Positions 7,696-16,161 are shown, counted from the stretch's first letter. The stretch: DNA of 41,643 nt from Desulfobulbaceae bacterium (GCA_023230525.1 JALNXE010000030.1:1-41643), one strand, 5' to 3'. Translations and numbers: made by a program. Notes: generated by a model not told the origin, from the letters alone.

Positions 7696-8988
7696 TTATT
7701 CCTCTTTTTCTTCCAGTTCAAGATCCAGGCCGAAAATTTTTCTGGCGAAATCGAGTTTGAGACCTTTGTCCTCGTGGCTATGGCCCTCTTTGAGAAAGAG
7801 AATCGGATCATGCAGTATCTTGTTGATGATGGTTCCGGCCATTTTTTCGATGGACTTGATATCCCTGGCGCTCAGGCTGCTGCAGTGGGAGAGGGTCCTG
7901 GCAAGTTCGGCCTGGGCGATAGAATCGGCTTTGCGGCGCAGGGCGGCAATGGTGGGGGTGAGCTGCATGTCTTCGATCCATTGAAGAAATTTCAGCGTCT
8001 CCTCGGTGACGATGCGTTCCGCCCGCTGCGCCTCCTGCTCCCTTTCCGCCTTGTTCACCTCCACCACCTGGCTGAGATCGTCAACATCATAAAGATAGAC
8101 GTTGTCCAGGTCGTTGAGTTTGGGATCAAGATCCCGCGGCACCGCTATATCGATGAGAAAGAGCGGGCGGTTCTTTCTCTGTTTCATGATGGGTTTGACT
8201 TCTTCCTGGAGCAGGATCAGGCCGCTGGCTCCGGTTGAGCTGACCATGATATCAACAAGCTCCATCTGGGCGTGCAGTTCCGCCAGCCCCACCGCCTTGC
8301 CGTTGAAGCGTTTGGCCAGATTGACGGCCCGCTCCAGGGTGCGGTTGGCGACAATCACCTCGGAAATGCCCTGGTTGACGAGATGTTCGGCGGCAAGCTC
8401 CGCCATCTCGCCGGCCCCCACCAGCAGGACCTTTTTGCCATCGAGATGGCCGAAGATTTTTTTGGCCAGCTCCACGGCGGCATAGCTGATGGAAACCGCG
8501 TTGCCGCCGATATTTGTCTCGGTGCGGATGCGCTTGGCCACGGAAAAGGCCTTATGCAGAAGACGGTTTAGGATGACGCCGGTGCATTGCCGGTCGGCGG
8601 AATTGCGGTAGGCGTCCTTGAGCTGACCCAGGATCTGCGGTTCACCGACCACCATGGAATCGAGGCTTGCCGCCACGCGGTAAAGGTGGGTGATGGCCTC
8701 CGCGCCGCGGTGCAGGTAAATGAAGTTGTCAATCTCCTTTTCCTTGACACTGCTGTTGGCAAAAAGAAATTGCTTGATAGCCTGGATGGTTTCCGCCTGG
8801 TGGGGGCTGGTAAAGATCACCTCGACCCGGTTGCAGGTTGACAGGAAACAGAATTCCGCACAGCCGGGGACTTCGCGCAGCTTTCTGAAAGGCCTTTCCG
8901 GGTCACTGGTAAAGGCCAGCTGTTCGCGGACCTCAACAGGTGCGGTCTTATGGTTTACTCCAAGAATCAAAATGGAATCAACGGACAT
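7696..8988 (-). CDS. hemA: Glutamyl-tRNA reductase
   Basis: First committed enzyme of C5-pathway tetrapyrrole synthesis; it reduces glutamyl-tRNA to glutamate-1-semialdehyde, which HemL then converts (hemL lies at 21.7-23.0 kb). The 430-residue protein has GVNHKTAPVEVRE at 10-22, the nucleophile C52 in STCNRVE, and the NADPH-binding motif VLLVGAGEMAELA. The start at 8988 overlaps the ccsA end by 11 bases, indicating coupled translation. It closes the cluster metallohydrolase-precorrin-2 dehydrogenase-CcsA-hemA, which links heme/siroheme supply with cytochrome c assembly. Confidence 0.97.
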   Translation of the reverse strand: MSVDSILILGVNHKTAPVEVREQLAFTSDPERPFRKLREVPGCAEFCFLSTCNRVEVIFTSPHQAETIQAIKQFLFANSSVKEKEIDNFIYLHRGAEAITHLYRVAASLDSMVVGEPQILGQLKDAYRNSADRQCTGVILNRLLHKAFSVAKRIRTETNIGGNAVSISYAAVELAKKIFGHLDGKKVLLVGAGEMAELAAEHLVNQGISEVIVANRTLERAVNLAKRFNGKAVGLAELHAQMELVDIMVSSTGASGLILLQEEVKPIMKQRKNRPLFLIDIAVPRDLDPKLNDLDNVYLYDVDDLSQVVEVNKAEREQEAQRAERIVTEETLKFLQWIEDMQLTPTIAALRRKADSIAQAELARTLSHCSSLSARDIKSIEKMAGTIINKILHDPILFLKEGHSHEDKGLKLDFARKIFGLDLELEEKEE

Positions 8989-9787
8989 ATGAGTGGACTC
9001 CCGGCAGCAGAAAGGTCACACCCCACAGGGTGAACAAAACGGCGATGAAACCGATGATGGCCAGAATGGCGGCCCTTTTTCCGCGCCATCCCGCAATAAA
9101 ACGCTGATGCAGCATGGCCGCGTAAAGAAACCAGGTGATCAGCGACCAGGTCTCCTTTGGATCCCAGTGCCAATATGCTCCCCACGCCTGCTTGGCCCAG
9201 AAGGAGCCGGTGATGATGCCCAGCGTCAGCAGCGGAAAGCCCACGGTCAGGCAGTGCTGGATGAGATTATCCAGGGCATCCAGGGAAGGCAGGCGGCTGT
9301 AAAAGACCCCGAATCTCTTTTTTTTCAGTTCCCGCTCCTGCAGAATATACATCAGGCCGCTGCAGAAGCCCATGGCCATAAAGCCGTCGGCAATGATGGC
9401 GATGCTGGCGTGTACCGGCAGCCAGGCGCTCTGCAGGGCGGGCGGCAATTCCGCGATGGTCTGAGACGAGAGGGCACCGATGGTCATGAGGGCTGAAATG
9501 ACCAGGGAAACAAAGGTGCCGAAATTTTTCACCTGATAACGCCAGCGGAAGGAGAGAAAGGCCCAGGTCATGGACCAGGCAAAAAAGGAAACCGTGTCAA
9601 AGTGGGTGGTGAGCGGTGTGTGGCCTGCCAGAAAATAACGGCTGATGATGGTCACCGTATGCAGCACCCCGGCCCCGAAGAGCAGGCAGCGGGCCGCTGA
9701 CCTGATTTTCTTTTTCTGGGTGATGAAAAAGATAATATAGGTGGTGGTGGATAAATAATATCCGATGAGCGAAAGTGAAAAAAGCAT
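8978..9787 (-). CDS. ccsA: CcsA/HemX-family cytochrome c assembly protein
   Basis: A polytopic membrane protein of 269 residues with about eight hydrophobic segments. It has the tryptophan-rich signature WAKQAWGAYWHWDPKETWSL and conserved histidines in HFDTVSF, HASIAI and HQRF, the hallmarks of heme-handling proteins of the CcsA/CcmC/HemX group. In System II cytochrome c maturation CcsA works with CcsB/ResB to bring heme out to apocytochromes. No ResB gene lies here, and HemX-like proteins next to hemA can instead control HemA level, so the exact role stays open between these two. Confidence 0.85.
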   Translation of the reverse strand: MLFSLSLIGYYLSTTTYIIFFITQKKKIRSAARCLLFGAGVLHTVTIISRYFLAGHTPLTTHFDTVSFFAWSMTWAFLSFRWRYQVKNFGTFVSLVISALMTIGALSSQTIAELPPALQSAWLPVHASIAIIADGFMAMGFCSGLMYILQERELKKKRFGVFYSRLPSLDALDNLIQHCLTVGFPLLTLGIITGSFWAKQAWGAYWHWDPKETWSLITWFLYAAMLHQRFIAGWRGKRAAILAIIGFIAVLFTLWGVTFLLPGVHSYVR

Positions 9788-9819
9788 GCAGAAATTCTCC
9801 GTTGAGTCTTACGCTGCCT

Positions 9820-10488
9820 TCATTGTCCAGCGTGTCCGACAAGCTCGTCTAAGGAAATATCCTTGCCCAGGATAGAACGGACGTGATCCGTCAGGGCCTG
9901 CCAGTCTTGCCTGTGCAGCCAGTCAATCATATCCCTGTGGAGCAGATTTTCAAAAATAATTTTGTTTTTTTCGTGGGGCAGGCCCAGGTCAAGCACCAGT
10001 GGACGCAACCTGCCGAGAACCTGGAGCAGCAGATCATAATCATCCGTGTATTCTTTTTCCAGGTTTTTCCGCAACTGTTTGGCCAGGGCCGGACTTTTGC
10101 CCGCGGTTGACACCGAAATGGTCAGATCCCCCCGCCGCACCGTGGCCGGCAGGATGAAGTTGCACCATTTGGGCACGTCGGCAACGTTTACCAGGAGATT
10201 GTTTGCCTCAGCCTCCCGGTAAACCTCTTGCTGCACGGTGACGTCATCGGTGGCGGCAATGACCAGGAAGGCGCCGGCCAGGTCGCCCTGCCGGTAGCCG
10301 CGCTTGAGCCAGGTGATGGAGTTATCCTGGGCAAGGGGGGCCAGTTCCCCGTCAAGCTCGGGGCTGATCACCGTTACCTTGCCATGGCTGGCCAGCAGTG
10401 CCTTTGCCTTGCGTGCCGCCACCTTGCCGCCGCCGATGACGATGCAGCGGCGGGAGCGGATATTCAGGCTGATGGGAAAATAATTCAC
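9820..10488 (-). CDS. Precorrin-2 dehydrogenase / sirohydrochlorin ferrochelatase (Met8p/SirC type)
   Basis: A 222-residue protein with an N-terminal Rossmann motif (IVIGGGKVAARKAKALL, about 15-31), the central VNVADVPKWCNFILPATVRRGDLTISVSTAGKSPALAKQLR stretch typical of CysG-N/Met8p, and a short helical tail. It oxidises precorrin-2 to sirohydrochlorin and may insert iron, a step needed for siroheme and for the siroheme-dependent alternative heme route of sulfate reducers. It lies 5 bases after the upstream metallohydrolase gene and 32 before ccsA. Whether it also chelates iron cannot be read from sequence. Confidence 0.92.
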   Translation of the reverse strand: MNYFPISLNIRSRRCIVIGGGKVAARKAKALLASHGKVTVISPELDGELAPLAQDNSITWLKRGYRQGDLAGAFLVIAATDDVTVQQEVYREAEANNLLVNVADVPKWCNFILPATVRRGDLTISVSTAGKSPALAKQLRKNLEKEYTDDYDLLLQVLGRLRPLVLDLGLPHEKNKIIFENLLHRDMIDWLHRQDWQALTDHVRSILGKDISLDELVGHAGQ

Positions 10489-10493
10489 GTTAA

Positions 10494-11126
10494 TTACTTT
10501 TTCCGGGGAATGTGGACTGTTATTTTATTGACAAGTTTTGCGGCAAAACGTTCCGCGTCGGATTGCTCGCCGACAATGGAGCCGAAATGCATGGGCACGG
10601 CAACCTTGGGGTTAATCGCAAGGGCTGCCTGCGCCGCCTCGTCTGCGGTCATGACATAGGTGCCGGAGACGGGCAGCAGGGCGATATCGGCCTGGTAGTT
10701 AGCCATCTCCGGGATGAGGTCGGTATCGCCGGCATGATAAATACGCACGCCCTCGACCGTAAGGATAAAGCCGAGCCAGTTGTTGGCCTGCGGGTGAAAT
10801 TTTTTGTTGGTGTTATAGGCGCGGACCGCCTCGATGGTAAAAGGACCCGAGGTGGCAGATTGGCCGGGCTGCATTGCTTTGACGTTGCCGGAGAGCTTGG
10901 CCGCCGCTTCCGGTACGGTGATGATAAGGGTTGATTCCTGCCTGATTTTTTCTATGTCAGCCGGAGAAAAGTGATCATAATGCATATGGCTCACCAGAAT
11001 AAGGTCGGCCGGAGGAAGATCGCCGGAAAGCTGAAACGGGTCAAAATAGACGACCTGCCCTGCGGCGCGCAGACGGAAACAGTCATGCCCCAGCCAGTCA
11101 AGATTGCTCAGTATTTTGTCAATCAT
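10494..11126 (-). CDS. Metallo-beta-lactamase-fold metal-dependent hydrolase
   Basis: A 210-residue UlaG/UPF0173-like hydrolase with the metal-binding motif SHMHYDHFSP, a downstream HAGDTD and MHFGS near the C-terminus. Physiological substrates are unknown for most of this group. The start is placed at the ATG at 11126, directly behind a purine-rich AGGGGGAGG stretch; an in-frame TTG farther upstream is less likely. It is the first gene of the run leading to hemA, with no obvious enzymatic link to tetrapyrroles. Confidence 0.88.
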   Translation of the reverse strand: MIDKILSNLDWLGHDCFRLRAAGQVVYFDPFQLSGDLPPADLILVSHMHYDHFSPADIEKIRQESTLIITVPEAAAKLSGNVKAMQPGQSATSGPFTIEAVRAYNTNKKFHPQANNWLGFILTVEGVRIYHAGDTDLIPEMANYQADIALLPVSGTYVMTADEAAQAALAINPKVAVPMHFGSIVGEQSDAERFAAKLVNKITVHIPRKK

Positions 11127-11158
11127 AACCTCCCCCTTGCACGCGCGTTGCGGAATCT

Positions 11159-11187
11159 CTGTCAAAATTTATCTGCACTGCTATAAT
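11159..11187 (+). promoter_or_regulatory. Possible sigma70 promoter for yjbQ
   Basis: A perfect TATAAT (11182-11187) lies 17 bases after CTGTCA (11159-11164) on the plus strand. A second candidate follows (TTGACT 11192-11197, 17-base spacer, TATGGG 11215-11220). The gap of 268 bases between the metallohydrolase start and yjbQ is AT-rich; apart from these promoter-like sites and an ATATAC-rich tract near 11240 nothing else was recognised in it. Confidence 0.4.
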
Positions 11188-11394
11188 CAATTTGACTTCC
11201 TGCGTCATCCTCAATATGGGTACCTTGTTGATTTTGATATACATATATACATATTTGACTGTCTCGTAAAAAACCACTCAATAGCCGTACAGTGCATGAT
11301 AAGTTGTTGATTTATCGGCACGGTATTTCAGCGCCGGGACTTTTTGCCCTCATGGGGTATAAACAAGAAGCCATCATATTTCGCGGAGGAAAAT

Positions 11395-11790
11395 ATGCAA
11401 AAAGGAACCATTTCAGTGTCCACGGCAAATTCGATGGAGTTAGTCGATATCACTGCTAGGATAGAAAAAGAAATCGCAAAAAGCAAGATAACTGATGGCC
11501 TCTGCTATCTTTATAATCCCCATACCACCGCCGGGCTCACCATTAATGAAGGGGCGGATCCGGCGGTGCAGGGCGATATCATCAAGGCGGTGCGGAAGAT
11601 CATTCCCTTCGGGCTGGATTATAGCCATCTGGAGGGCAATTCGCCATCCCATGTGCTGGCGTCCCTGTTCGGCTCATCGGTTACCATTTTTGTGGAAAAC
11701 GGCAGACTGCAGCTCGGCACCTGGCAGAAGATATTTTTCTGCGAGTTTGATGGACCGAGGACCAGGAAGGTGCACTGGCGGGTGGGCTGA
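11395..11790 (+). CDS. yjbQ: YjbQ family protein (UPF0047)
   Basis: A 131-residue protein of the widespread YjbQ family. It has the conserved PHTTAGLTINEGAD, the DYSHLEGNSPSH segment and the C-terminal GRLQLGTWQKIFFCEFDGPR. E. coli YjbQ has been reported to have weak thiamin phosphate synthase activity, but the true role is not settled. The start is the ATG at 11395, with GGAGG five bases upstream; a longer in-frame reading from a TTG is not needed. It ends four bases before the convergent PilZ gene. Confidence 0.93.
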   Translation: MQKGTISVSTANSMELVDITARIEKEIAKSKITDGLCYLYNPHTTAGLTINEGADPAVQGDIIKAVRKIIPFGLDYSHLEGNSPSHVLASLFGSSVTIFVENGRLQLGTWQKIFFCEFDGPRTRKVHWRVG

Positions 11791-11794
11791 GAGA

Positions 11795-12550
11795 CTACTG
11801 CTGGAGGCCTTTGCGCAGCAGGGCCAGTTCCCTCTGGCGGATATATTTCATGATCCGTTCCTCTTCCGGTCTGTCCGGCGAAAATCGTATCCCCAGGCAG
11901 AACAGGCGCAATTTGCTGTGGGCGAAGCTGCGGACCACCTCCCCCTCTTTGATTTTAAAGCGGAGGACCCCGTTATCCGCCCCGGCGGCGGCATCGTCCG
12001 AGGGGATGGTGATGATGATGTTTTTTATGGTATGATGATCCTGCGGCAGGTCTTTGGGGTTCTTGGCGCTGAGCAGCATGCCGCCGGCGCTGAGATCCTG
12101 CATATTAAGCTTGCACTTTTTCTGGTTATACAGGAAAGTAGCCAGGCTTCCCTCGGGGAGATTGATCCGGTAGTGCTGCCGGCGCTGGAGGATGAATAAT
12201 TCTTCCGGCCGTTTGAGAATCAGAGAGTCTGCCGAGGCGGACAGCAGTTCGCCGGGGAAGTGGCTCCACAGTTTTGCCGCATTGCGGAAGATCACCCTGA
12301 AGCTTGCATGGGTTGCGGGCCAGTCTTTCGGTTTGTCGACCACGACTTTTTTGTGGTCGGCATCAACGATAATTGTGCCGCCGGACTGATACCCTTTGTG
12401 TAGCAGACTGATGAAGACCCGTTTCGCCTGAAGCCAGTTCAGCGTATTGCTGATGATATCCTCGGATCTGGTATAGTCATATCCCGCCTGCTGGGCAACC
12501 CAGCCCGAGGAGGCAGGGTCATTTTTTTTGGCTGATGTCATGTTAATCAT
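11795..12550 (-). CDS. PilZ domain protein, likely c-di-GMP receptor
   Basis: A 251-residue protein with a YcgR-like N-terminal half (about 35-115) and a C-terminal PilZ domain. Both binding signatures are present: RxxxR at R124-R128 (in RRQHYR) and DxSxxG at D152-S154-G157. Such proteins bind c-di-GMP and in many bacteria slow the flagellar motor or alter exopolysaccharide output. Residues about 195-210 form an Asp/Ala-rich loop inserted in the barrel. No clear Shine-Dalgarno precedes the ATG at 12550 or the next one at 12541, so the start is uncertain. It is convergent with yjbQ and divergent from the small ORF. Confidence 0.87.
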   Translation of the reverse strand: MINMTSAKKNDPASSGWVAQQAGYDYTRSEDIISNTLNWLQAKRVFISLLHKGYQSGGTIIVDADHKKVVVDKPKDWPATHASFRVIFRNAAKLWSHFPGELLSASADSLILKRPEELFILQRRQHYRINLPEGSLATFLYNQKKCKLNMQDLSAGGMLLSAKNPKDLPQDHHTIKNIIITIPSDDAAAGADNGVLRFKIKEGEVVRSFAHSKLRLFCLGIRFSPDRPEEERIMKYIRQRELALLRKGLQQ

Positions 12551-12606
12551 TTGTTACTAGTTGAAATAAATATTAAATATCATAACAGATGAAGGGGCTG
12601 CAATCC

Positions 12607-12855
12607 ATGGAAAGATCACTCCTCCAAAAAAAAATTGATCCGGCTGAAATGTGTTTCGGACTCAACCGGGAGACCGATGAACGTTCCCTTGCCGCTTTTC
12701 TGCAGTTGTTTTCCGCGCCTGCCATGCTGGAGGCGCTTATTCCCCGCCTGGACGATGCGGATATCGAGGCCACCGTTGATTTTTTGACCAGGCTCATGAA
12801 GAAGCATCTGCAGGAAGAAGAATACCATACCCTTTTTCTGAACGAGGATAAGTAG
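12607..12855 (+). CDS. Small unrecognised protein coupled to ubiD
   Basis: An 82-residue protein that I do not recognise. It is acidic and mostly helical, with no membrane segment or cysteine cluster (a single Cys at about 16). The start is taken at the ATG at 12607 with AAGGGG nine bases upstream; an in-frame ATG at 12589 has no such site. Its stop TAG overlaps the GTG start of ubiD (TAGTG), so the two are translationally coupled and probably act together. It is too small to be a UbiX-type flavin prenyltransferase. The AT-rich 56 bases upstream form the divergent control region shared with the PilZ gene. Confidence 0.7.
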   Translation: MERSLLQKKIDPAEMCFGLNRETDERSLAAFLQLFSAPAMLEALIPRLDDADIEATVDFLTRLMKKHLQEEEYHTLFLNEDK

Positions 12856-14633
12856 TGCATTACCCCATTATCAAAGATCTTCGCTCCTATCTCAATGTTT
12901 TGCGCCAGGAAGCAGACCTGCTGGAAATAGACGTGGAGGTTGATCCGCATCTGGAAATTGCCGAGATTCATCGACGGGTGATCGCCCAGGGTGGGCCGGC
13001 CCTGCTTTTCAACAAAGTAAAGGGTAGCCGTTTTCCCGTGGCCACCAATCTGTTCGGCACGGCACGGCGCATGGAGATATCCTTCGGCCACCGGGCCCAG
13101 CAGTTTGTTGCAGACCTGGTGCGGGCCGTTGAGCAGCTCATGCCGCCAAGTTTCGGTAAAATCTGGTCAATGCGCGGCCTGGTGCCGCAGGCGGCCAGAA
13201 TCGGCACCAAAATTATGAAGACCGGCCCCATTCTGGACAACTGCATGCGGCCCGCCCGTTTGACCGAACTGCCCATGCTTACCTCCTGGAAAACGGACGG
13301 GGGGGCCTTTGTGACCCTGCCTCTGGTGTACACCGAGCATCCCGGCGGCCGGGGCCACAATCTCGGCATGTACCGCATCCAGCGTTATGATGACGAGACC
13401 ACCGGCATCCACTGGCAGATCCATAAGGGCGGCGGTTACCACTACCATGCGGCGGAGGCCCGCAATGAAAGCCTGCCCTTGACCCTGTTCATCGGTGGCC
13501 CGCCGGCCCTGATCATGGCCGCCATTGCCCCGTTGCCGGAAAATCTGCCTGAGCTGATGCTGGCCTCGCTGCTGCTTGGCGAGAAGCTGCCCATGGTGAA
13601 GGACCCGCTGGGCGGCCACAATCTGGTCGCCAATGTGGAGTTTGCCGCCAAGGGCGTGGTGCCGCCCCATATGCGCCGCCCGGAGGGCCCCTTTGGCGAT
13701 CATTACGGCTACAACTCCCTGACCCATGACTACCCGGTCTTTCAGGTTGACCGTCTCTATCATCGCCGGGACGCCATCTATCCGGCCACGGTGGTGGGCC
13801 GTCCCAAGCAGGAGGACTTTTATATCGGCGATTTTCTCCAGGACCTGCTGTCGCCGCTGTTTCCCATGGTCATGAGCGGGGTGAAACAGCTCAAGACCTT
13901 TGGCGAGGCGGGTTTTCATTGCCTGGCCGCGGCCCGGGTCAGGGACCGTTATCCCCGGGAGGCCTTTGCCTCCGGTCTGCGCATCCTGGGGGAAGGCCAG
14001 CTGTCACTGACGAAATTTCTCATCATAACGGACGGGGATATTGATATCGACAATTTCGCCACCCTGTGGGTGCATGTGCTGGAAAGGGTGAACTGGCAGC
14101 AGGATCTGTTTGTTTTTGCCAATGTCTCCCAGGATACCCTGGATTATACCGGCCCTTCGGTCAATAACGGCTCCAAGGCGCTGCTGATGGGGCTTGGCCG
14201 TGAAGCCAAAAACGTGTTGCCCCGCTCTTTTCATGGGGAGTTGCCCTTCGGCTGCACGGCTGCCAGGGCCTTTTTACCCGGCACTCTGGTGGTCGAGTGT
14301 GCGGGATATGAAGCGGAAAAGTCTCTGCCGCAGAGGGTTGCCGCGGAGAGTGCCTTTGCCGGATGGCCGGTGGTGCTGCTGGTGGATAATCTCGAGGAGG
14401 CGACGGTCAGCCTGCAGGAGTTTGTCTGGACCTTTTTTACCCGTTTTGAACCGGCGGCGGATATTTATTGCGCCAGCCAGGGTGTCCGCCGCTTTCATGT
14501 GGGGCTTGTCCCCCCCATTGTCTTTGATTGCCGCTTAAAGCCCTGGTATCCTCAGGTGCTTGAGGTGGATCCCGCTACCAAAAAGCAGGTTGATGCGAAA
14601 ATTGACTCCCTGCTGCCGAAGAAGCTGCGCTGA
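12855..14633 (+). CDS. UbiD family decarboxylase
   Basis: A 592-residue member of the prenylated-FMN-dependent UbiD family, which (de)carboxylates aromatic or alpha,beta-unsaturated acids. It shows HNLGMYRIQRYD, the active-site region RPEGPFGDHYGYNS carrying the catalytic-type acidic residues, and the family C-terminal part with GLVPPIVFDCRLKPWYP. It is about 100 residues longer than E. coli UbiD. The GTG start at 12855 overlaps the preceding stop codon. In organisms making menaquinone by the futalosine route UbiD-like proteins perform a late decarboxylation, which is one possible role; ubiX is not in this window, so the substrate is open. Confidence 0.9.
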   Translation: MHYPIIKDLRSYLNVLRQEADLLEIDVEVDPHLEIAEIHRRVIAQGGPALLFNKVKGSRFPVATNLFGTARRMEISFGHRAQQFVADLVRAVEQLMPPSFGKIWSMRGLVPQAARIGTKIMKTGPILDNCMRPARLTELPMLTSWKTDGGAFVTLPLVYTEHPGGRGHNLGMYRIQRYDDETTGIHWQIHKGGGYHYHAAEARNESLPLTLFIGGPPALIMAAIAPLPENLPELMLASLLLGEKLPMVKDPLGGHNLVANVEFAAKGVVPPHMRRPEGPFGDHYGYNSLTHDYPVFQVDRLYHRRDAIYPATVVGRPKQEDFYIGDFLQDLLSPLFPMVMSGVKQLKTFGEAGFHCLAAARVRDRYPREAFASGLRILGEGQLSLTKFLIITDGDIDIDNFATLWVHVLERVNWQQDLFVFANVSQDTLDYTGPSVNNGSKALLMGLGREAKNVLPRSFHGELPFGCTAARAFLPGTLVVECAGYEAEKSLPQRVAAESAFAGWPVVLLVDNLEEATVSLQEFVWTFFTRFEPAADIYCASQGVRRFHVGLVPPIVFDCRLKPWYPQVLEVDPATKKQVDAKIDSLLPKKLR

Positions 14634-14654
14634 TTTTTTGTCGGACATAAAAAA

Positions 14655-14691
14655 GGCTGTTGTTTCAGGATAAGAAACAACAGCCATTTTT
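14655..14691. terminator. Strong bidirectional Rho-independent terminator
   Basis: A perfect 12-base stem, GGCTGTTGTTTC (14655-14666) against GAAACAACAGCC (14674-14685), has a seven-base loop. It is followed by ATTTTT on the plus strand and, read on the minus strand, by a run of six T. It ends both ubiD (plus) and the CTERM gene (minus). Confidence 0.9.
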
Positions 14692-14716
14692 GCTTGTAGC
14701 TAGGCTGGATGAAAAA

Positions 14717-15271
14717 TTACTGCTGGTTGCCTTTTCTGCGCAGGGAAACGATGCCGGCCAAAGCGCTGCCGAGCAGCCACACCGTGCCGGGAACGGGAAC
14801 CGGGTTGGGGGTCGCGCATTTCACGGTTATCAGGCCGGTTTCCCTGCCATTAACGATTAACTGCAACCCCTGATAGGTTCCCCCGTCATAAACCGTAAAA
14901 GGGGTATCCGTGCCGCTGATGGCAAAGGATATTTTCACCTCCCTGTCCGGGCCCAGAAATGAATCGCCCGTATCCAGGATCTGGTCATAGCTGGCAAAAT
15001 AACCGCTTGCAGCGGCAAGGACATAAACCGGAGTGAAAACAGGATATGTTTCCGTTGTTATGGCGAACTGCAGGGGATCATTTTCCCCGCCGACAAACAT
15101 CATGCCATCTGCAACCGGGTCATATACGGAGAATCCCAAGCCGTAATTGCAAACGACTGTCCAGGTCCCGTCGAACTCGGGCGGGGTGGTGATGATGTTG
15201 GCCATCGCTGTCTGCGCGGACATGGTGAGCAGGCAGGTAAAGACAGCAGTGAGGATTTTGCTTGTTTTCAT
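14717..15271 (-). CDS. VPLPA/PEP-CTERM sorting domain protein
   Basis: A 184-residue exported protein. It has a signal peptide at 1-24 (cleavage after AMA), a beta-rich body with no family that I recognise, and a C-terminal sorting signal: NPVPVPGTVWLLGSALAGIVSLRRK, that is, a VPxPG/VPLPA-type motif, a hydrophobic segment and a basic tail. Such signals are processed by exosortase, and the proteins usually end up at the surface or in the exopolysaccharide matrix. No exosortase lies in the window. AAGGAG lies six bases before the ATG. A sigma54-like promoter (15391-15406) about 110 bases upstream fits the known RpoN/PrsR control of PEP-CTERM genes. Confidence 0.88.
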   Translation of the reverse strand: MKTSKILTAVFTCLLTMSAQTAMANIITTPPEFDGTWTVVCNYGLGFSVYDPVADGMMFVGGENDPLQFAITTETYPVFTPVYVLAAASGYFASYDQILDTGDSFLGPDREVKISFAISGTDTPFTVYDGGTYQGLQLIVNGRETGLITVKCATPNPVPVPGTVWLLGSALAGIVSLRRKGNQQ

Positions 15272-15390
15272 TTGTTACTCCTTGGGTTTTTGGCGCCTAT
15301 TTCCCGGAATAAAATTTTGCAGGTAGTATTTTGTCAGGATGAGAGCAACGGGAAGTGCAAGGCGCAATGCTGCTTTCTGTTTCCTATCTA

Positions 15391-15406
15391 AGCAATACCC
15401 ATTCCA
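15391..15406 (-). promoter_or_regulatory. Sigma54 (-24/-12) type promoter
   Basis: On the minus strand the sequence TGGAATGGGTATTGCT has GG and GC ten bases apart, as the -24/-12 elements require, with TGG and TTGCT matching the RpoN consensus. Predicted transcription starts near 15380, leaving about 110 bases of leader before the CTERM gene. No enhancer-binding site was identified. The rest of the 421-base gap to 15692 is AT-rich and holds the sigma28-like promoter described separately. Confidence 0.55.
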
Positions 15407-15604
15407 CGCGAGGAAATTTAATCTTTATTTATTGATTAAGGGTAGTTATATTCATGGAGCGGTAGATCTGCTTATTTTTATTGTCCAAAATCGCGGAAAA
15501 ATATGATTTGTTATTCCGACAAAATGAATTTTACGGTTTGTTTTAGCGGAAAAAAGCGGGCTGCCGAAAAAAATGCCCATCTGTTTGAGCTGCTGTTCTT
15601 TTAT

Positions 15605-15631
15605 TAAAGAATTTGTTTTTTTTGCCGATAT
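15605..15631 (+). promoter_or_regulatory. Sigma28 (FliA) type promoter
   Basis: TAAA (15605-15608), a spacer of exactly 15 bases, then GCCGATAT (15624-15631): only the last base differs from the TAAA-N15-GCCGATAA consensus for the flagellar sigma factor. It lies 62 bases before the ATG of the 144-residue ORF. A sigma70-like TATATT follows at about 15634-15639 but lacks a good -35. Confidence 0.65.
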
Positions 15632-15692
15632 GTTATATTGAGGCTATGGTAAGCAGGAAAATGAAAGCAGGGATCCTCAGTGGAGGCACGAT

Positions 15693-16127
15693 ATGAAGAT
15701 AACGAATTTGCAGGGAATACAAAATAACGGCCAGTCAGACCAGAAAAGGTCAAAACCCATTTCCGGGGCTGATTTTAAAGATCTGTTGGAAGCGGAGCTG
15801 CTGTCCGTCACCTCCTCTGCTGCTTCCGGCTTCGCCACCGCCGTCGCTTCCGCCGGTCAGGTTGCACCTGGATTGCGTATTGAGAGTCTCTCCGTAGCTG
15901 AGGCGACGATTAACAGTCTGGAGTCGTTTGGTTCCGCTTTAAATAATCTTCGTCTGCCGGCAGAAGATCTTGAACCGCTGGTTGAGGCCCTGGAGGAGGA
16001 TACCGGCTCTATTCTTGGTCTGAAGGAAAAACTGCCGGCCGAAGACCCTCTTGCCAAACTTCTTGACCGGGTTGCCACGGTTTCTTACGTTGAGGCGGCC
16101 AAGTATCGGAGAGGGGATTATCAATAG
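15693..16127 (+). CDS. Unrecognised 144-residue protein, probably sigma28-dependent
   Basis: I do not recognise this protein. The first 35 residues are polar, followed by an Ala/Ser/Val-rich stretch (36-60) and a helical Leu/Glu-rich C-terminal half that ends in ATVSYVEAAKYRRGDYQ. There is no signal peptide, membrane anchor or metal motif. The MKIT start and the size recall the anti-sigma factor FlgM, but the FlgM C-terminal signature is not evident. GGAGG lies six bases before the ATG. The FliA-type promoter upstream suggests a late flagellar or motility role; this is inference from the promoter. rluB follows after 34 bases. Confidence 0.75.
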   Translation: MKITNLQGIQNNGQSDQKRSKPISGADFKDLLEAELLSVTSSAASGFATAVASAGQVAPGLRIESLSVAEATINSLESFGSALNNLRLPAEDLEPLVEALEEDTGSILGLKEKLPAEDPLAKLLDRVATVSYVEAAKYRRGDYQ

Positions 16128-16161
16128 GCTGCATGGTTGTTTCCCTTACCCGCTCCAGTAA

